Of a DNA stretch of 64,000 nucleotides, positions 42,854 through 51,297 are shown in pieces. A program made the translations under genes and the position numbers. The notes beneath the pieces were generated by a model, which made no database searches, was not told the DNA's origin, and saw only the letters and a list, made by a program, of their open reading frames with translations. Source of the DNA: Bacillus_BD oryzisoli_A (GTDB lineage: Bacteria; Bacillota; Bacilli; Bacillales; Cytobacillaceae); assembly GCF_043641075.1 (NCBI RefSeq), contig NZ_JBHZRC010000007.1, positions 62,001-126,000 of the forward strand, read 5' to 3'. The stretch's first letter is position 1. Every line of letters begins with the position of its first letter.

Positions 42854-43618
42854 ATGATTAAAGATAAACGTATTAATAAAATTCATGAATACGTTCTTGA
42901 ACACAAATCAGTATCTTTAGATGAACTAGTAAAAGTATTTAATGTATCTAAAAATACAATCAGAAGAGATGTTCAAGAATTAGTTGAACAAGGAGATATT
43001 AAGAAGGTATATGGCGGGGTAGCGGTAAATGATGACAGTCGTGCCAAACTTGAATCCTTCACTGACCGTCAGATACGTAACCAAGCTGAAAAAGTGATGA
43101 TAGCAAAAGCTGCTGCACAACATGTGGAGGATGGCGATATTATTTTTATCGATTCCGGTACAACTACAATAGAAATGTTTGAATTTATAAAAACAAAACA
43201 TCTGAGCATTATTACAAATAGTCTAGACTTTATCGTTCGCTCACTGTTATATGAAAATTTAAATATTATTTCATTTGGCGGCATTCTCGAGCGTAAAACG
43301 AATTCATTCGGCAGCCTGCAAAATAGGGAGCTATTACAAACCTATAATATTAACAAAGCCTTTATGGCCTCAACGGGCATCTCTCTGACAAATGGTATAA
43401 CGAATGCATCACCACTTGAAAGTGAATTAAAACAAACAGTTGTTGAAAGAAGTTCAGAGGTCTACTTATTGGTAGATCATGATAAATTCGATAGGTATGG
43501 ATTAAAAACTTACTGCGGTTTAGATGAGATTGATTATTTAATTACCGACAGGATGCCAAATGAGTCTTATCAAGAATATGCTACAAAGAACAATATTCAG
43601 CTTATTGTTACAGAGTAA
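42854..43618 (+). CDS. DeoR-family regulator, IolR-like
   Basis: 254 aa, the length of B. subtilis IolR. DeoR HTH (~6-60: RINKIHEYVLEHKSVSLDELVKVFNVSKNTIRRDVQEL) and a DeoRC sugar-phosphate sensor domain (~75-250: IFIDSGTTTIEMFEF, AFMASTGISLTNGITN, VDHDKFDRYGL). Such repressors bind sugar-phosphate intermediates and lose DNA affinity. It is next to a 20-kb catabolic gene island with iol-type genes, hence the IolR-like call; the true operators are not identified. Confidence 0.82.
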   Translation: MIKDKRINKIHEYVLEHKSVSLDELVKVFNVSKNTIRRDVQELVEQGDIKKVYGGVAVNDDSRAKLESFTDRQIRNQAEKVMIAKAAAQHVEDGDIIFIDSGTTTIEMFEFIKTKHLSIITNSLDFIVRSLLYENLNIISFGGILERKTNSFGSLQNRELLQTYNINKAFMASTGISLTNGITNASPLESELKQTVVERSSEVYLLVDHDKFDRYGLKTYCGLDEIDYLITDRMPNESYQEYATKNNIQLIVTE

Positions 43619-43655
43619 TCATCTTCATTCTTAATTCAACTATTTCTTCATACTT

Positions 43656-43718
43656 AAAAGCTCATCAGGGATTAAAGGTGTAAGCAGATCACTTTAATTC
43701 CTGATGAGCTTTTTCCTT
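43656..43718 (+). terminator. terminator of the DeoR-type gene
   Basis: AAAAGCTCATCAGG (43656-43669) pairs with CCTGATGAGCTTTT (43700-43713), extended by ATTAAAG/CTTTAAT, then TTTT. Confidence 0.85.
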
Positions 43719-43761
43719 TTAGATAATAAGGCTTTTTTAATTTATTCAATTTGTGAGTGTA

Positions 43762-43802
43762 GAAAAATTCGACATGACCACAAATTGACCATGCCGAATT
43801 TT
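43762..43802 (-). terminator. terminator of the binding-protein gene at 43.8 kb
   Basis: AAAATTCG (43764-43771) pairs with CGAATTTT (43795-43802), with a second CATG/CATG pairing inside; T residues follow on the minus strand. Confidence 0.7.
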
Positions 43803-43830
43803 ACGTTTCAACTATATAGTTTTTTGATTA

Positions 43831-44787
43831 TCATTGAATTTCCTTCAAATGTTCTTCCGCATTCTCTTTTGTTACTACCTTTATTGGTGTTGGGATTCTA
43901 TTTTCCACTTTCTCTCCTTTAATGGTTTTTACAGCATTTTCTACTCCCATGTATCCCATATCGTATGGACTCTGGGCAACTGACGCGGCTAATTTCCCCT
44001 TACTAATTAATTCCGTCGCCTCATCCCCTCCATTTATTCCGACAATTGGGATATTCAGTTTCAATTGTTCTGTTGTACTTAATACACCAATAGCCATATC
44101 ATCGTTAGCTGCAAATACTCCAGCTAAATCACGATGGTTTTGTAACACGGCATCAATAACACCCGCTGCTTTGAATTTATCACTATCTGCTGGTTGCTGT
44201 GCTACAATCTTCATTCCTGCTTTTTCTAATGCTTCTTTTGCACCTTTAATACGCTCATCAGATGCTAAATTTCCTTTAGCACCTTCAACTAATGCTACCT
44301 TGTCTCCCTTTTTTAACTGAGAGGCAAGATATTCTCCGCCCTCTTTACCCGCAGTGTAATTATCCGTTCCAATAAAAGTGACTTTATCCTGCCAATCTGC
44401 ATCTGTGTCAACAAGAAGGACAGGAATATCTTTTGATTTAGCTAGATCAAATACATTTGATACAGTCGATGGTTGGGATGGAGAAACAAGAAGTGCATCC
44501 GTACCTTGACTTATCGCATTATCCATCATATTTACCTGTTCAATGATATCACCTTCTGATGGCGGACCATTCACTTCAACGCTGACCCCTAAATCTTCTC
44601 CTGCTTTCTTAGCTCCTGCCTCTACACTTTTCCAATAGGGATGACTTAATGTCTTTAGAACTACATGTACTTTTATATCATCTGACTTTGTTTCTCCCGC
44701 TGCAGTTGTTTCGCTGGATTGATTACTGCAGCCAAATAATAGTAAAATACATAAACATAACATTAGTATTACTGATAATTTTTTCAC
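43831..44787 (-). CDS. sugar ABC transporter substrate-binding lipoprotein (RbsB-like), first copy
   Basis: 318 aa. The signal peptide ends LFGC (lipobox), followed by a Ser/Thr/Glu linker and a periplasmic-binding-protein type-1 domain: VVLKTLSHPYWKSVEAGAKKAGEDLGV, ALLVSPSQPSTV, GVFAANDDMAIGVL and KLAASVAQSPYDMGYMGVENAV. GTG start after GGGGAGGAATACC. It is similar to the protein at 49199 but has no permease or ATPase beside it, so it may share the transporter at 50.3-52.8 kb. Candidate ligands are inositols or sugars. Confidence 0.88.
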   Translation of the reverse strand: MKKLSVILMLCLCILLLFGCSNQSSETTAAGETKSDDIKVHVVLKTLSHPYWKSVEAGAKKAGEDLGVSVEVNGPPSEGDIIEQVNMMDNAISQGTDALLVSPSQPSTVSNVFDLAKSKDIPVLLVDTDADWQDKVTFIGTDNYTAGKEGGEYLASQLKKGDKVALVEGAKGNLASDERIKGAKEALEKAGMKIVAQQPADSDKFKAAGVIDAVLQNHRDLAGVFAANDDMAIGVLSTTEQLKLNIPIVGINGGDEATELISKGKLAASVAQSPYDMGYMGVENAVKTIKGEKVENRIPTPIKVVTKENAEEHLKEIQ

Positions 44788-44821
44788 TGGTATTCCTCCC
44801 CTAATTAATAGACAATAACAA

Positions 44822-44835
44822 TGGATGCGCTTACA
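44822..44835. promoter_or_regulatory. cre-like site upstream of the binding-protein gene
   Basis: On the minus strand TGTAAGCGCATCCA agrees with the cre consensus at all but two of its defined positions, 35 bp before the start codon. Confidence 0.5.
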
Positions 44836-44896
44836 ATATCATTTAGTTTATACGTAAGAATTGACCATTTCTCACGTATAAACTAATTCAGCTTAA

Positions 44897-45790
44897 TTAT
44901 CTAATACCAACTTTCTTACTAATTCTATCTAAATACTCTCTTGTTCTTTTGGCAATTGGAAACGGTTTATCAAATGGCGCTGGATACATATCCTGTTCAA
45001 CAATAGCCCAGCCATTAAATTGAATATCATGTAGGACCTCAAAAAACGCTTCCATATCTACTACTCCTAGTTCCGGTTCACACATCACATCTTCACTAAC
45101 AGCTTTGGCAAATGACCATCCTTCATTTTGCATTTGCTCTCTTACCTTTAAGTCACAGCTTTTAATATGGAGATAAGGAATACGTGCATGATGCTTACGC
45201 ATGAATTCTACCGGATCTCCATCTGCATAAGCATGATGACCTGTATCTAGACATAGGTCAATATCTGTATCACTTAATAACCTTTCAATTTGCTCTTCCG
45301 TCTCGATATGACTTTGAGCATGTGGATGGAAAACTACTTGTAGACCATATTTGGCTTTTGCGTGATTTTTAACTCGATTAATATTATTAATAAACTGATT
45401 CCAGTCATCGTCATTTAATATTTCAGGTCGAATAAGTTCACCTGTAAATAAATCAGTATAACAATCATCAATTAACACCACATATTTAGCTGTTGGAAAT
45501 TTTAACTGGAGCCCAGCCATTTCATCAAGAAGAGCAATCAATTCTGATGTTTTCTCATCGGAAGTAAGGTCACCGACAAGTGTCGTGGCAGTAAGTTTTA
45601 AGTCTCTTTTTCCAAGTTCCTGTTTTAGTTGTTCATAATCATTAGGAAGGTAACCCCAAGGACCAAGCTCAATTCCTTGATATCCGGATTGTGCCATTTC
45701 ATCCATGCAGCGTTCCCACGAAGTTTGTTTTTCATTTTGGGGAAACCAAACTCCCCAAGAATCTGGCGCTGTACCGATTTTTATAGTCAT
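44897..45790 (-). CDS. TIM-barrel sugar isomerase/epimerase-like protein (IolE/IolI superfamily)
   Basis: 297 aa. AP-endonuclease-2-type TIM barrel with metal ligands suggested by FHPHAQSHIETE, LCLDTGHHAYADGDP, YLHIKSCDL and the late AIVEQDMYP. The N-terminus (IGTAPDSWGVWFP, YQGIELGPWGYLP) resembles the protein at 60841, its paralogue. ATG 45788-45790 overlaps the stop of the upstream dehydrogenase (ATGA) and follows AAGGAGGAG inside that gene. It probably acts on the keto-product of that dehydrogenase. Confidence 0.85.
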   Translation of the reverse strand: MTIKIGTAPDSWGVWFPQNEKQTSWERCMDEMAQSGYQGIELGPWGYLPNDYEQLKQELGKRDLKLTATTLVGDLTSDEKTSELIALLDEMAGLQLKFPTAKYVVLIDDCYTDLFTGELIRPEILNDDDWNQFINNINRVKNHAKAKYGLQVVFHPHAQSHIETEEQIERLLSDTDIDLCLDTGHHAYADGDPVEFMRKHHARIPYLHIKSCDLKVREQMQNEGWSFAKAVSEDVMCEPELGVVDMEAFFEVLHDIQFNGWAIVEQDMYPAPFDKPFPIAKRTREYLDRISKKVGIR

Positions 45791-46932
45791 ACTGTGACTC
45801 CTCCTTTGTTTTTTACTTGAACCCAATTTTGTTTAGCAGCAGATTCCAAAATAGCATCAACCGTTTGATCAATACTAGCACCAAATTCAAAATCACAAGT
45901 ATATGGAGTGCCGTTTGAAACAGCTGAAAGTAATTCGTGAGCTTCTATTACTTTCATATCGTTATAACCGATGGCAATACCAGCCGCTGGATAAAATGCA
46001 CTGTATCCTTTATGATCTGGACCTAAAAATACAGTTCGGAACCCTCTATCGGCACTGTTATCAGCTGTAAAATATACATTCACTTCATTCATACGTTCTA
46101 ATGAATAATGAACGGTACCTTCCGTTCCTTGGATTTCAAATGTTAAATAATTTTTTCTTCCTGCAGCAATTCGGCTTGATGAAATGGTACCTGTAGCACC
46201 ATTTTCATAGTTTGCTAGGATAGCAATCAAATCATCATTTTCAACATCTGCAAGTTCTGTGGATCCAGGTGATACCGGTCTTTGTTTAATAAACGTTTTA
46301 GACAGTGCGTTAACGCTTTCAATATTACCTAAAATATACTGTGAGATACTTAAAAGGTGCGAACCAAGATCGCCTAAAGCCCCTGAACCTGAGAATTTAT
46401 TAATATGTCTCCATGTAATCGGTAGACTTGGATCAAGCAGGCTATCCTGCGAATATGTTCCGAAAAATCCGATAATTTCTCCGAGTTTCCCTGACTGAAC
46501 AAGGTCTTTTATATATGCGTTAGCTGGATTCATGACATTATTGTAGCCGACATAATTCACTACACCTTTTTGCTTAGCCAATTCGGCAAGCTCTAATGAT
46601 TGTTCCGCAGATAGCGTAAGTGGTTTCTCACAATACACATGTTTTCCATTTTCCAATGCTGCCTTCGCTACTTCGTAATGAAAAGCATTTGGGGTTGCGA
46701 TATCAACAATGTCAACCCTTTCATCCTGAACAACCTCATTCCAATCCGTTGTCCATCTAGAAAACCCAAGCTGCTCACTCGCATTTTTTGCTGCAGCTTC
46801 ACTTACATCAGATACTACTTCAAAAACAGGCTTCCCAGCTTCGGGACCAAACGTCATTAAAGCGTTATTAAATGCATTTGTATGTGCCTTCCCCATCCAT
46901 CCAGCGCCAACTAGTCCAATTCTGATTTCCAT
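45787..46932 (-). CDS. Gfo/Idh/MocA oxidoreductase, levoglucosan-dehydrogenase-like
   Basis: 381 aa. NAD-binding motif GLVGAGWMGKAH, then EKPLTLSAEQ with the catalytic Lys, and SGSGALGDLGSHLL. The pattern FGTYSQDSL..LPITWR, GRKNYLTFEIQGTEG and DRGFRTVFLGPDH recalls levoglucosan dehydrogenase (LgdA), which oxidises C3 of the sugar; this is from memory and no alignment was run. It is divergent from an AraC-family gene and translationally coupled to the TIM-barrel gene. Alternative: another cyclitol or glycoside dehydrogenase. Confidence 0.85.
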   Translation of the reverse strand: MEIRIGLVGAGWMGKAHTNAFNNALMTFGPEAGKPVFEVVSDVSEAAAKNASEQLGFSRWTTDWNEVVQDERVDIVDIATPNAFHYEVAKAALENGKHVYCEKPLTLSAEQSLELAELAKQKGVVNYVGYNNVMNPANAYIKDLVQSGKLGEIIGFFGTYSQDSLLDPSLPITWRHINKFSGSGALGDLGSHLLSISQYILGNIESVNALSKTFIKQRPVSPGSTELADVENDDLIAILANYENGATGTISSSRIAAGRKNYLTFEIQGTEGTVHYSLERMNEVNVYFTADNSADRGFRTVFLGPDHKGYSAFYPAAGIAIGYNDMKVIEAHELLSAVSNGTPYTCDFEFGASIDQTVDAILESAAKQNWVQVKNKGGVTV

Positions 46933-47110
46933 CTCATCATTTCCCCTTTATAAATTAATCTTTATTGCTGCTATGTGTTTATTGTATTAAACTATAAATA
47001 CAAAGTCATTACTGATAATTGGCAAAAAACATAATATTCTTGCTCTATATTCTACTAATCAATTATTACTTCAAAATTTATAACAGGAACGGAAAGAAAG
47101 GGGTTTCAAC

Positions 47111-47941
47111 ATGATTGAAAAAGGGGTATTGTCACATTCGAAAATGTTCTTTCATATGCCAAGTGAATTCTCGAAAAAGGCACTTTTCTACTTAATTTAT
47201 TCAGGTACTTTTCATTGCACGAATGAATACCTCGTGGAGCGGGATAATTGGAATAGTTATCTGTTTATGTATGTTAAGAAAGGAAGAATGAAAATTCAAT
47301 ATGATCAAAAGGAATATATCGCTACTGAAAACTCATTTGTCTTCCTGAATTGCTTTAAACCACATCTCTATCAGGCAGAAGAAGATACAATTTTTGATTG
47401 GTTTCACTTCTCAGGAAATGCCAGTAATGATTATTTTGAATTTCTCTACAGTAACCATGGGTGTGTGTACTCCATTTATCGTAATTTTGTGATTACCGAC
47501 TGTATGTCTAGTATTTTGGATATGGCTGAGAGAGACATTTTAGATGAAGATGAAGCATCCATTATGATTCATAAAATCCTCTATGAATTAAAACAGCTAT
47601 CCAATCATGCAGAAGGGACCCATATTAATTCAATTAGGAGCGCCATCAAATATCTTGAAAGTAACTATCAAGACCAAATATCCTTAATTGATCTAGCTAA
47701 TCGCGCCAATTTAAGTCCCTTCCATTTTTCAAGGGTTTTTAAAAAACACATGAACTGTTCACCTTATCAATACCTAATCAGCTATCGAATTAATAACTCA
47801 AAGAAACTTTTACACAACACTAATTTATCAGTTCAAGAAATTGCATATGCGAGTGGGTTCAACAGCGTCCCCCACTTTATAAAAATTTTTAAACAGCATA
47901 CAAATGTATCACCCAAAAAATTTAGAGATTTACAGTTTTAA
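47111..47941 (+). CDS. AraC-family transcription regulator 1
   Basis: 276 aa: N-terminal cupin-like ligand domain (~40-110: WNSYLFMYVKKGRMKIQYDQ) and C-terminal double HTH (~180-276: LIDLANRANLSPFHFSRVFKKH, VQEIAYASGFNSVPHFIKIFKQH). AAAGGGG precedes the ATG. Divergent from the LgdA-like/TIM-barrel pair, so it probably activates that operon in response to its sugar (inference). Confidence 0.88.
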   Translation: MIEKGVLSHSKMFFHMPSEFSKKALFYLIYSGTFHCTNEYLVERDNWNSYLFMYVKKGRMKIQYDQKEYIATENSFVFLNCFKPHLYQAEEDTIFDWFHFSGNASNDYFEFLYSNHGCVYSIYRNFVITDCMSSILDMAERDILDEDEASIMIHKILYELKQLSNHAEGTHINSIRSAIKYLESNYQDQISLIDLANRANLSPFHFSRVFKKHMNCSPYQYLISYRINNSKKLLHNTNLSVQEIAYASGFNSVPHFIKIFKQHTNVSPKKFRDLQF

Positions 47942-47992
47942 CTACAACCCTTCTAAAATATCATGTCTTAAAAACTAGAACTACACGACAAA

Positions 47993-48037
47993 AAAAGTAA
48001 AATAGATTGAGTTAAAAACCCAATCTATTTTACTTTT
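47993..48037. terminator. bidirectional terminator, AraC gene 1 / IolG-like gene
   Basis: A 17-bp perfect stem (47993-48009 with 48021-48037; core AAAATAGATTG/CAATCTATTTT). Confidence 0.88.
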
Positions 48038-48053
48038 ATAAATGAAATTTAGT

Positions 48054-49076
48054 TTATTTTGCTTTAACTAATTGATTAAGCTGTACAGGCACACCAGTTT
48101 CAAGGGATTGCTTGGCTGCTTTCGCAATACGCTCTGCTTGTAGTCCATCAAAACCACTGCAGCTTACTTCTTTATTCTGTAAGCAAACAGAGATGAATTC
48201 ATTTACTTCATCAATATACGCTTGTGTATAACGTTCAAGGAAAAAGTATAATGGCTTCTCTTTTTGAACATGATCGACAGTTGATACTTCAACAGTTGTT
48301 TCACGAACGTTATCTGCTTGCGCAACACCCTTATCACCAAAAATTTCAAGACGCTGATCATAACCATAAACAGCTTGTCTGCTATTGTCGATTACGCCAA
48401 GTGCACCGTTTTCAAACTTTAATGTAATAATAGCTGTATCAATATCGCCAGCTTCACCAATTGCCGAATCTACTAGTACTGCACCGTGCGCAGAAACCTC
48501 AACAACTTCGCTGCCCATAATATAACGCGCCATATCAAAATCATGAATTGTCATATCCATGAATAATCCGCCTGATGATTTAATATAATCAACACCTGGT
48601 GGCTGAGGGTCACGAGATGTAATTTTCAACACATGTGGAGTACCAATTGTTCCCTCTTGAACAAGATTGCGTACTTTACGGAAATTTGCATCAAAGCGAC
48701 GATTAAAGCCTACTTGAAGCTTCACTCCTGATTTTTCAACCACAGCCAACGCTGCTTCTGTTTCTTCAACTGAAAAGCTAACCGGCTTTTCACAGAAAAT
48801 ATGCTTACCAGCTTCAGCGGCTTCTTTAATGATGGTTGCATGTGTTGATGTTGGGGAACAAATAAATACTGCCTGAATGTCTGAATCATTGAGAAGATCA
48901 TGATAATCTGCTGTTACAACTTCAATCTGTTTTTCGTCTGCCCATGCTTTTAGCTGATCAGTTACAAATACGTCCGAAATACTTTTAATACGAATTTGAG
49001 GGATTAACCGTAAGTTATCTACATGTAATCTCCCAATTCTACCTGCTCCAATAATACCAATAGTCAATGTTGTCAT
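48054..49076 (-). CDS. inositol 2-dehydrogenase-like Gfo/Idh/MocA oxidoreductase
   Basis: 340 aa. NAD motif GIIGAGRIGRLH, catalytic EKPVSFSVEE, VGFNRRFDANFRKV, SRDPQPPGVDYIKSSGG and MTIHDFDMARYIMG; this set is typical of IolG-type myo-inositol dehydrogenases of the IdhA branch. It converts myo-inositol to scyllo-inosose with NAD+. Last gene of a five-gene operon (dehydrogenase, ATPase, permease, binding protein, this enzyme). AGGAGGTAG precedes the ATG. Confidence 0.85.
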   Translation of the reverse strand: MTTLTIGIIGAGRIGRLHVDNLRLIPQIRIKSISDVFVTDQLKAWADEKQIEVVTADYHDLLNDSDIQAVFICSPTSTHATIIKEAAEAGKHIFCEKPVSFSVEETEAALAVVEKSGVKLQVGFNRRFDANFRKVRNLVQEGTIGTPHVLKITSRDPQPPGVDYIKSSGGLFMDMTIHDFDMARYIMGSEVVEVSAHGAVLVDSAIGEAGDIDTAIITLKFENGALGVIDNSRQAVYGYDQRLEIFGDKGVAQADNVRETTVEVSTVDHVQKEKPLYFFLERYTQAYIDEVNEFISVCLQNKEVSCSGFDGLQAERIAKAAKQSLETGVPVQLNQLVKAK

Positions 49077-49198
49077 CGACCACTACCTCCTATTCAATAC
49101 GGCTCAAACTTGCATAAGCAGAGATTTTTGCCTTTAGCATAATTTGGCTTGCAGCTGGATGGTTATGCCCACTGCAAGCCCCATTTTACATTAATAAA

Positions 49199-50179
49199 TT
49201 ATTTAGCAATACTCTTTAAGAACTCAAGCTGTTTGTCAGCATTTTCTTTTGTAATTAAGTCAATTCCACTGTCAATACGTTCCTCTATTTTTTCACCTTT
49301 CATAGCTTTAACTGCATTTTCAACACCCGCATATCCCATATTATATGGACTTTGTGCTACAGAAGCAGCTAATTTTCCAGCTATAATAGACTCGACAGCT
49401 TCCATTGTTCCGTCAACACCCATTACTTTAACATCCTTCAAGCCTTTTGCTTCAATTGCACGTAATGCACCGATGGCCATATCATCATTGGCTGCAAATA
49501 CACCTTTTACATCTTTGTTATTCTGCAGGATATTTTCCATAACTGACATTGCTTTTGCTTTATCACTATCTGCAGGCTGCTCTGCTACAACTACCATGCC
49601 TGCTGCCTCTAAGGCTTCTTTAGCACCTTTGATACGTGTATCTGTCGCAGGGTTTCCTAGAGCTCCAGCAATTAGTACCACTTTATCGCCCTTTTTAAGC
49701 ATAGAAGCAAGTAGCTTTCCGCCCTCTTGGCCTGCAGAAAAGTTTTCTGTTCCAATAAATGTTGTTTTTCCATCAAAATCTGCATCGCTATCAATAAGAA
49801 GGACCGGCATATCCTTTGCTGCCTTTTCTAATACTGGTACAACTGTTTCAGGCTGTGTTGGAGAAACAACGACCGCACCAGGACCTTGGCTGACTTGGTC
49901 CTCTAGCATATTAACCTGTTGAATAACTTCTGCTTCTGAAGATGGTCCAACAACTGTTACATCTACTCCAAGCTCTTCACCGGCAGCCTTGGCCCCTGCT
50001 TCAACATATTTCCAATATGGACTTGATAATGTTTTAAGAACTACTGATACACTCTCGCCGCCGCCTTTTCCGCCGCTCGCTTCGGTACTTTTTGCTTCTT
50101 CGCTTTTACCGCAGCCAGCTGCAAATACCATACTTGAAAGTGCTACTGCCATACCAAATAATTTAACCTTCTTATTCAT
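49199..50179 (-). CDS. sugar/inositol ABC transporter substrate-binding lipoprotein, second copy
   Basis: 326 aa from ATG 50177-50179. The signal peptide ends in an AAGC lipobox with a Gly/Ser/Glu linker. RbsB-type fold: VVLKTLSSPYWKYVEAGAKAAGEELGV, VVVSPTQPETVV, GVFAANDDMAIGALRAI and KLAASVAQSPYNMGYAGVENAV. Close relative of the copy at 43831. It is encoded right after its permease and ATPase. Linked dehydrogenases suggest inositol as ligand. Confidence 0.9.
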   Translation of the reverse strand: MNKKVKLFGMAVALSSMVFAAGCGKSEEAKSTEASGGKGGGESVSVVLKTLSSPYWKYVEAGAKAAGEELGVDVTVVGPSSEAEVIQQVNMLEDQVSQGPGAVVVSPTQPETVVPVLEKAAKDMPVLLIDSDADFDGKTTFIGTENFSAGQEGGKLLASMLKKGDKVVLIAGALGNPATDTRIKGAKEALEAAGMVVVAEQPADSDKAKAMSVMENILQNNKDVKGVFAANDDMAIGALRAIEAKGLKDVKVMGVDGTMEAVESIIAGKLAASVAQSPYNMGYAGVENAVKAMKGEKIEERIDSGIDLITKENADKQLEFLKSIAK

Positions 50180-50300
50180 AAGAATGCCCCCAGTAATCAT
50201 AGTTTGTATAGTTATTTTTATTGATCCCTAATTTGATACTGCTGATATTGCATTTTCCCCGGTTTTCTATCTTGTTTTCTATCTGCTAATCTAGTTTTCT

Positions 50301-51293
50301 TTATTTTTTCTTTTTACGGTTACGAAGTACATCTACAAACACAGCTCCGATAATTACCATACCAATGATCGCCAACTGAGAATCTGCTGAAACGTTTAAT
50401 AGGTTCAATCCATTACGGAGAACGGCGATTGTCATAGCCCCGATTAAAGTACCTGATACAGTACCGACACCGCCCATGAAGCTGGCACCGCCGATGATAA
50501 CAGCTGCGATGGCATCTGACTCATACTGAAGTCCAGCAAGCGGGAAAGCTGAGTTAACGCGTCCAACCATAACTAATCCGGCAAGTCCTGCCATTAATCC
50601 ACTGATCGTGTATACGATAATTAAAATGCGGTCAACGTTGATACCAGAAAGACGTGCTGCTTCCGGGTTGCCGCCGATTGCATAAATATAGCGTCCTGTC
50701 TGAGTTCTTGTTAAGAAAATATGCATGATTACATATACAACAATAACCAGTAAGAAGCTGACTGGCATTGGTCCGATAAACTCACTGCCTAAAAACTGAA
50801 TCATGAATGGGAATCCCGCGATCGGTGCTGCAGCTGTTACAATTAACGCTAAGCCACGAGCAATGAATTGTGTACCCATCGTTGAAATAAATGGATGTGG
50901 TAATCGTAATTTTGTTAACAAGATTCCGTTTACATACCCAAAACCTGCACCGACAACAAGCACTGAAAGAACCCCTAATATTGGATGCATATTCCATGTT
51001 ACTGACACCAGTCCCATGACCATAATAGATAGGGCAAGAATGGAACCAACTGATAAATCAATCCCCGCTGTTAAGATAGCTAAAAGCATACCAACAGACA
51101 ATAAAGCATTAATAGATGATTGACGGAAAATATTTGTGACATTATCTACTGTTAAGAATTTGTCTGATAATACGGCAAAGCCTGCACACAAAATAACAAG
51201 AGCCAAAAGTGGTGCGAACTTACCAAGATAACTCTTTAACGTTTTCTTATCCTTGACTGTTTCATTTACTGTATCTACTGCTACTTGACTCAT
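50301..51293 (-). CDS. sugar/inositol ABC transporter permease (RbsC-like)
   Basis: 330 aa with eight to ten membrane spans. RbsC/AraH landmarks: NIFRQSSINALLSVGMLLAILTAGIDLSVGS, GNPEAARLSGINV, and AVIIGGASFMGGVGTVSGTLIGA. Its ribosome site AGGAGG lies in the last codons of the ATPase gene four bases upstream. Works with RbsA-like ATPase and binding protein. Confidence 0.92.
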   Translation of the reverse strand: MSQVAVDTVNETVKDKKTLKSYLGKFAPLLALVILCAGFAVLSDKFLTVDNVTNIFRQSSINALLSVGMLLAILTAGIDLSVGSILALSIMVMGLVSVTWNMHPILGVLSVLVVGAGFGYVNGILLTKLRLPHPFISTMGTQFIARGLALIVTAAAPIAGFPFMIQFLGSEFIGPMPVSFLLVIVVYVIMHIFLTRTQTGRYIYAIGGNPEAARLSGINVDRILIIVYTISGLMAGLAGLVMVGRVNSAFPLAGLQYESDAIAAVIIGGASFMGGVGTVSGTLIGAMTIAVLRNGLNLLNVSADSQLAIIGMVIIGAVFVDVLRNRKKKK

Positions 51294-51297
51294 TTTC

